A stretch of DNA of 64,000 bases from Methylocystis parvus OBBP (GTDB taxonomy: Bacteria > Pseudomonadota > Alphaproteobacteria > Rhizobiales > Beijerinckiaceae): the NCBI RefSeq assembly GCF_027571405.1, contig NZ_CP092970.1:124001-188000 (forward strand), written 5' to 3'. A model generated the notes under the pieces. That model did not search any database. It saw only the letters and a program-made list of their open reading frames with translations, and was not told where the DNA came from. Shown piece after piece: positions 62,384 to 64,000 of the stretch. Position numbers and translations under genes: made by a program. Positions within the stretch are counted from its first letter, which is position 1. The number at the start of each line of letters is the position of its first letter.

Positions 62384-62490
62384 CGCAAGCTCAAGCGCCG
62401 TCTAGCTTTGAACGACGGCGCGCCGACGAAGACGCACATCCTAAACCTGCTGCATAGGCTGATTGACGGCAAATCTGAGCTGCTGCCGGT
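62384..62490 (+). pseudogene. Fragment resembling the C-terminus of IS21 IstA
   Basis: The frame reads RKLKRRLALNDGAPTKTHIL, then NLLHRLIDGK, as near the end of IS21-type IstA. It runs into the IS3 left end and has no start. Confidence 0.4.
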
Positions 62491-62505
62491 TTTGTGGACG
62501 CCGAG

Positions 62506-63369
62506 TTAAGTTACCCCCACCTTCTTTTCGAACTCAACGGGGCTGACGTAGCCGATCGTCGAATGCCTGCGGACAGGGTTGTAGAACCGCTCGACGTAAT
62601 CGAAGACGTCGGCCCGAGCATCGTCACGCGTGCGGTAGACTTTCTTTCCGATCCGCTCGGTCTTCAGCGAGGAGAAGAAGCTCTCCATCGCCGCATTGTC
62701 CCAGACATTGCCGGATCGGCTCATCGAACAAACGACGCCATTGTCGGCCATCAAGAGCTGGAACTGCTCGCTCGTATATTGGCTGCCCCTGTCGGAGTGA
62801 TGCAGCAAGGCGTCCGGCTTGCCGCGACGCCAGATCGCCATCATCAACGCATCCGCGACGAGCCCAGCAGTCATCTCGGCCTTCATCGACCAGCCGACGA
62901 CCCTGCGCGAGAACAGGTCGATGACCGCCGCGACGTAGAGCCAGCCTTCCGCCGTCCAGATATAGGTGAAGTCTGCGATCCACTTCTGGTTCGGCGCCGG
63001 CGCGGCGAACTGCCGGTCGAGAACATTCGGCGCGACGATCGCCGACCTTTGTCCGTCGTCCTTCGGCAGACCGCGGCAGCGCGGCCGCGCCCGCAAGGCG
63101 TTCGCCCGCATCAATCGTTCGATCCTGTGCAGCCCGCAGGAGGCGCCTTCCGCCAGGACGTCCCGCCAGACGCGGCGGGCGCCGTAGGTTCGGGCGCTCC
63201 CCACGAAGCTCGCGCGGATTTTCCTTGTCAGCTCCTCGTCGGCGACCGACCGGGCGCTCGGCCCGCGACGCAGCCAGGCGTGAAAACCCGACCGGGAGAC
63301 GTCCAGCGCTTCGCAGAGCCACGCCACCGGCCAGACGCTCCGGTGCTTTGCAATGAAAGCGAACCTCAT
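62506..63369 (-). CDS. IS3-family transposase OrfB
   Basis: The ATG at 63369 overlaps the orfA remnant stop by ATGA. An HTH_21-type N-terminal region (FAIIAKH-like FAFIAKHRSVWPVAWLCEAL, then GARRVWRDVLAEG) precedes the DDE integrase core: KWIADFTYIWTAEGWLYVAA (Asp), LLHHSDRGSQYTSEQF (Asp) and NAAMESFFSSLKTE (Glu). The frame is complete at 287 residues. It cannot be made in the usual OrfAB form because orfA is lost. Confidence 0.88.
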   Translation of the reverse strand: MRFAFIAKHRSVWPVAWLCEALDVSRSGFHAWLRRGPSARSVADEELTRKIRASFVGSARTYGARRVWRDVLAEGASCGLHRIERLMRANALRARPRCRGLPKDDGQRSAIVAPNVLDRQFAAPAPNQKWIADFTYIWTAEGWLYVAAVIDLFSRRVVGWSMKAEMTAGLVADALMMAIWRRGKPDALLHHSDRGSQYTSEQFQLLMADNGVVCSMSRSGNVWDNAAMESFFSSLKTERIGKKVYRTRDDARADVFDYVERFYNPVRRHSTIGYVSPVEFEKKVGVT

Positions 63370-63401
63370 TTCGCTTCCCTCGCAAAGAAGGCTGCGGCCT
63401 T
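63366..63401 (-). pseudogene. IS3 OrfA, last codons only
   Basis: The frame before orfB ends KAAAFFAREAK and a TGA overlapping the orfB ATG, exactly as in IS3-type orfA genes. Upstream the similarity stops, and an IS110-type element begins within 70 bases, probably having removed the rest. Confidence 0.6.
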
Positions 63402-63468
63402 TATGGTATGGCCCGCCCCTCGCTTCCGGGCGCAATATTGGCGCTGAATTTGGAGGGGGAGAGGACCG

Positions 63469-64000
63469 ATGAAAAGGTCATCAATCGCTGTAATCGGCAT
63501 CGATCTTGGCAAAAATAGCTGTAGCCTGGCTGGTCAAGACGCGACTGGCGCCATCGTTTTGCGCCGTAAGATGAGTCGGCAAGGCATCATTGCTTTCACG
63601 GCGACTCTCCCACCATGCGTCATCGCCATGGAAGCCTGTTGCGGGGCGCATTTTTTCGGACGCACGTTCGAGACCCAGGGCCATGAGGTCCGGCTGATGT
63701 CGCCGGAATATGTCCAGCCCTATGTGAAAGCCCAAAAAACCGACGATCGGGACGCAGAGGCGATCGCCGAAGCGGCGCCCCGGCCGACGATGCGTTTTGT
63801 GTCCCTTAAGAGCGAGGCTCAACTAGACTTGCAAGCCTTGCATCGGGCCAGAGAACGCCTTGTGCTCGCACGCACTGCGCTCATCAATCAGTTACGCGCC
63901 GTCCTGTTCGAGCGCGGCGTCATCCTTCCGAAAGGTCGGTTGCTTCTTATGCGACGTCTTGGAGAGATCGGCGTTGAGAGCTTGCCGATCAGCGTCCGCA
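63469..64000 (+). CDS. IS110-family transposase, 5' part (runs off window)
   Basis: From ATG at 63469 an open frame of 177 codons reaches the window edge. It has the DEDD-domain start (VIGIDLGKNSCSLAGQD), Glu in AMEACCGAHF and the Asp cluster in KTDDRDAEAIAEA, followed by RFVSLKSEAQLDLQALHRAR. It belongs to a different IS110 subgroup from the 8089 element. It is intact as far as visible. Confidence 0.88.
   Translation, partial: MKRSSIAVIGIDLGKNSCSLAGQDATGAIVLRRKMSRQGIIAFTATLPPCVIAMEACCGAHFFGRTFETQGHEVRLMSPEYVQPYVKAQKTDDRDAEAIAEAAPRPTMRFVSLKSEAQLDLQALHRARERLVLARTALINQLRAVLFERGVILPKGRLLLMRRLGEIGVESLPISVR

Noticed and set aside
1..64000. Search for CRISPR arrays, tRNA or rRNA genes, and rep or integrase genes
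   Set aside because: No regularly spaced repeats, cloverleaf sequences, rRNA blocks, replication initiators or tyrosine integrases were recognised by eye.

Overview
This GC-rich window looks alphaproteobacterial, probably Hyphomicrobiales. A methylotroph-like Methylocystaceae host is possible, but that is inferred only from protein style. No rRNA, tRNA, CRISPR array, replication initiator or integrase was found, so the sequence cannot decide between a conjugative plasmid and an integrative conjugative element. The window is accessory DNA throughout: insertion sequences, broken genes and a complete conjugation apparatus.

Region 1 (1-3.5 kb) holds small exported proteins, a FadR/GntR-type regulator and a gene graveyard. 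There, fragments resembling dnaE2, scpB, hen1 and a plasmid toprim protein lie end to end. Region 2 (3.5-27.1 kb) is dominated by more than twenty mostly uncharacterised exported proteins, several in paralogous sets (DUF4189, LprI-like/DUF1311, a tandem triplet, two dispersed pairs). At its centre is an intact LytS-type sensor kinase with a LytTR response regulator (18.3-20.1 kb). A seven-gene operon (17.4 to 13.6 kb) and a six-gene operon (24.1 to 20.2 kb), both on the minus strand, flank it. Two more copies of the same kinase exist. One is frameshifted with a truncated regulator (10.3-11.4 kb). The other is intact but has lost its regulator (25.95-27.08 kb).

Region 3 (27.2-33 kb) is a nest of insertion sequences. 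A truncated IS66 lies beside an IS630 element that was itself split by a complete IS66 with an 8-bp target duplication; the intact IS66 carries a UPF0149/SEC-C passenger gene. Region 4 (33.3-42 kb) has an MFS transporter broken by one stop codon, a Crp/Fnr-type regulator divergent from two DUF1254 genes with a perfect palindrome between them, a chimeric outer-membrane barrel gene, and remnants of a Tn3-family transposon and IS5 elements.

Region 5 (42.3-62.3 kb) is the mobile-element backbone. It runs ssb, parA-parB, a candidate RP4-like oriT, a MobC-like protein, a VirD2-type relaxase, a Fic protein, an LPD7-type protein, and a full virB2-virB11/virD4 set with a degenerate VirB1-like protein and an EexN-like lipoprotein. 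A TraR-like LuxR regulator is divergent from the head of the virB operon. The relaxase would nick oriT, VirD4 would couple the DNA to the VirB channel, and the LuxR protein may control transfer. Region 6 (62.4-64 kb) returns to insertion sequences: an IstA fragment, an IS3 orfB and a partial IS110.
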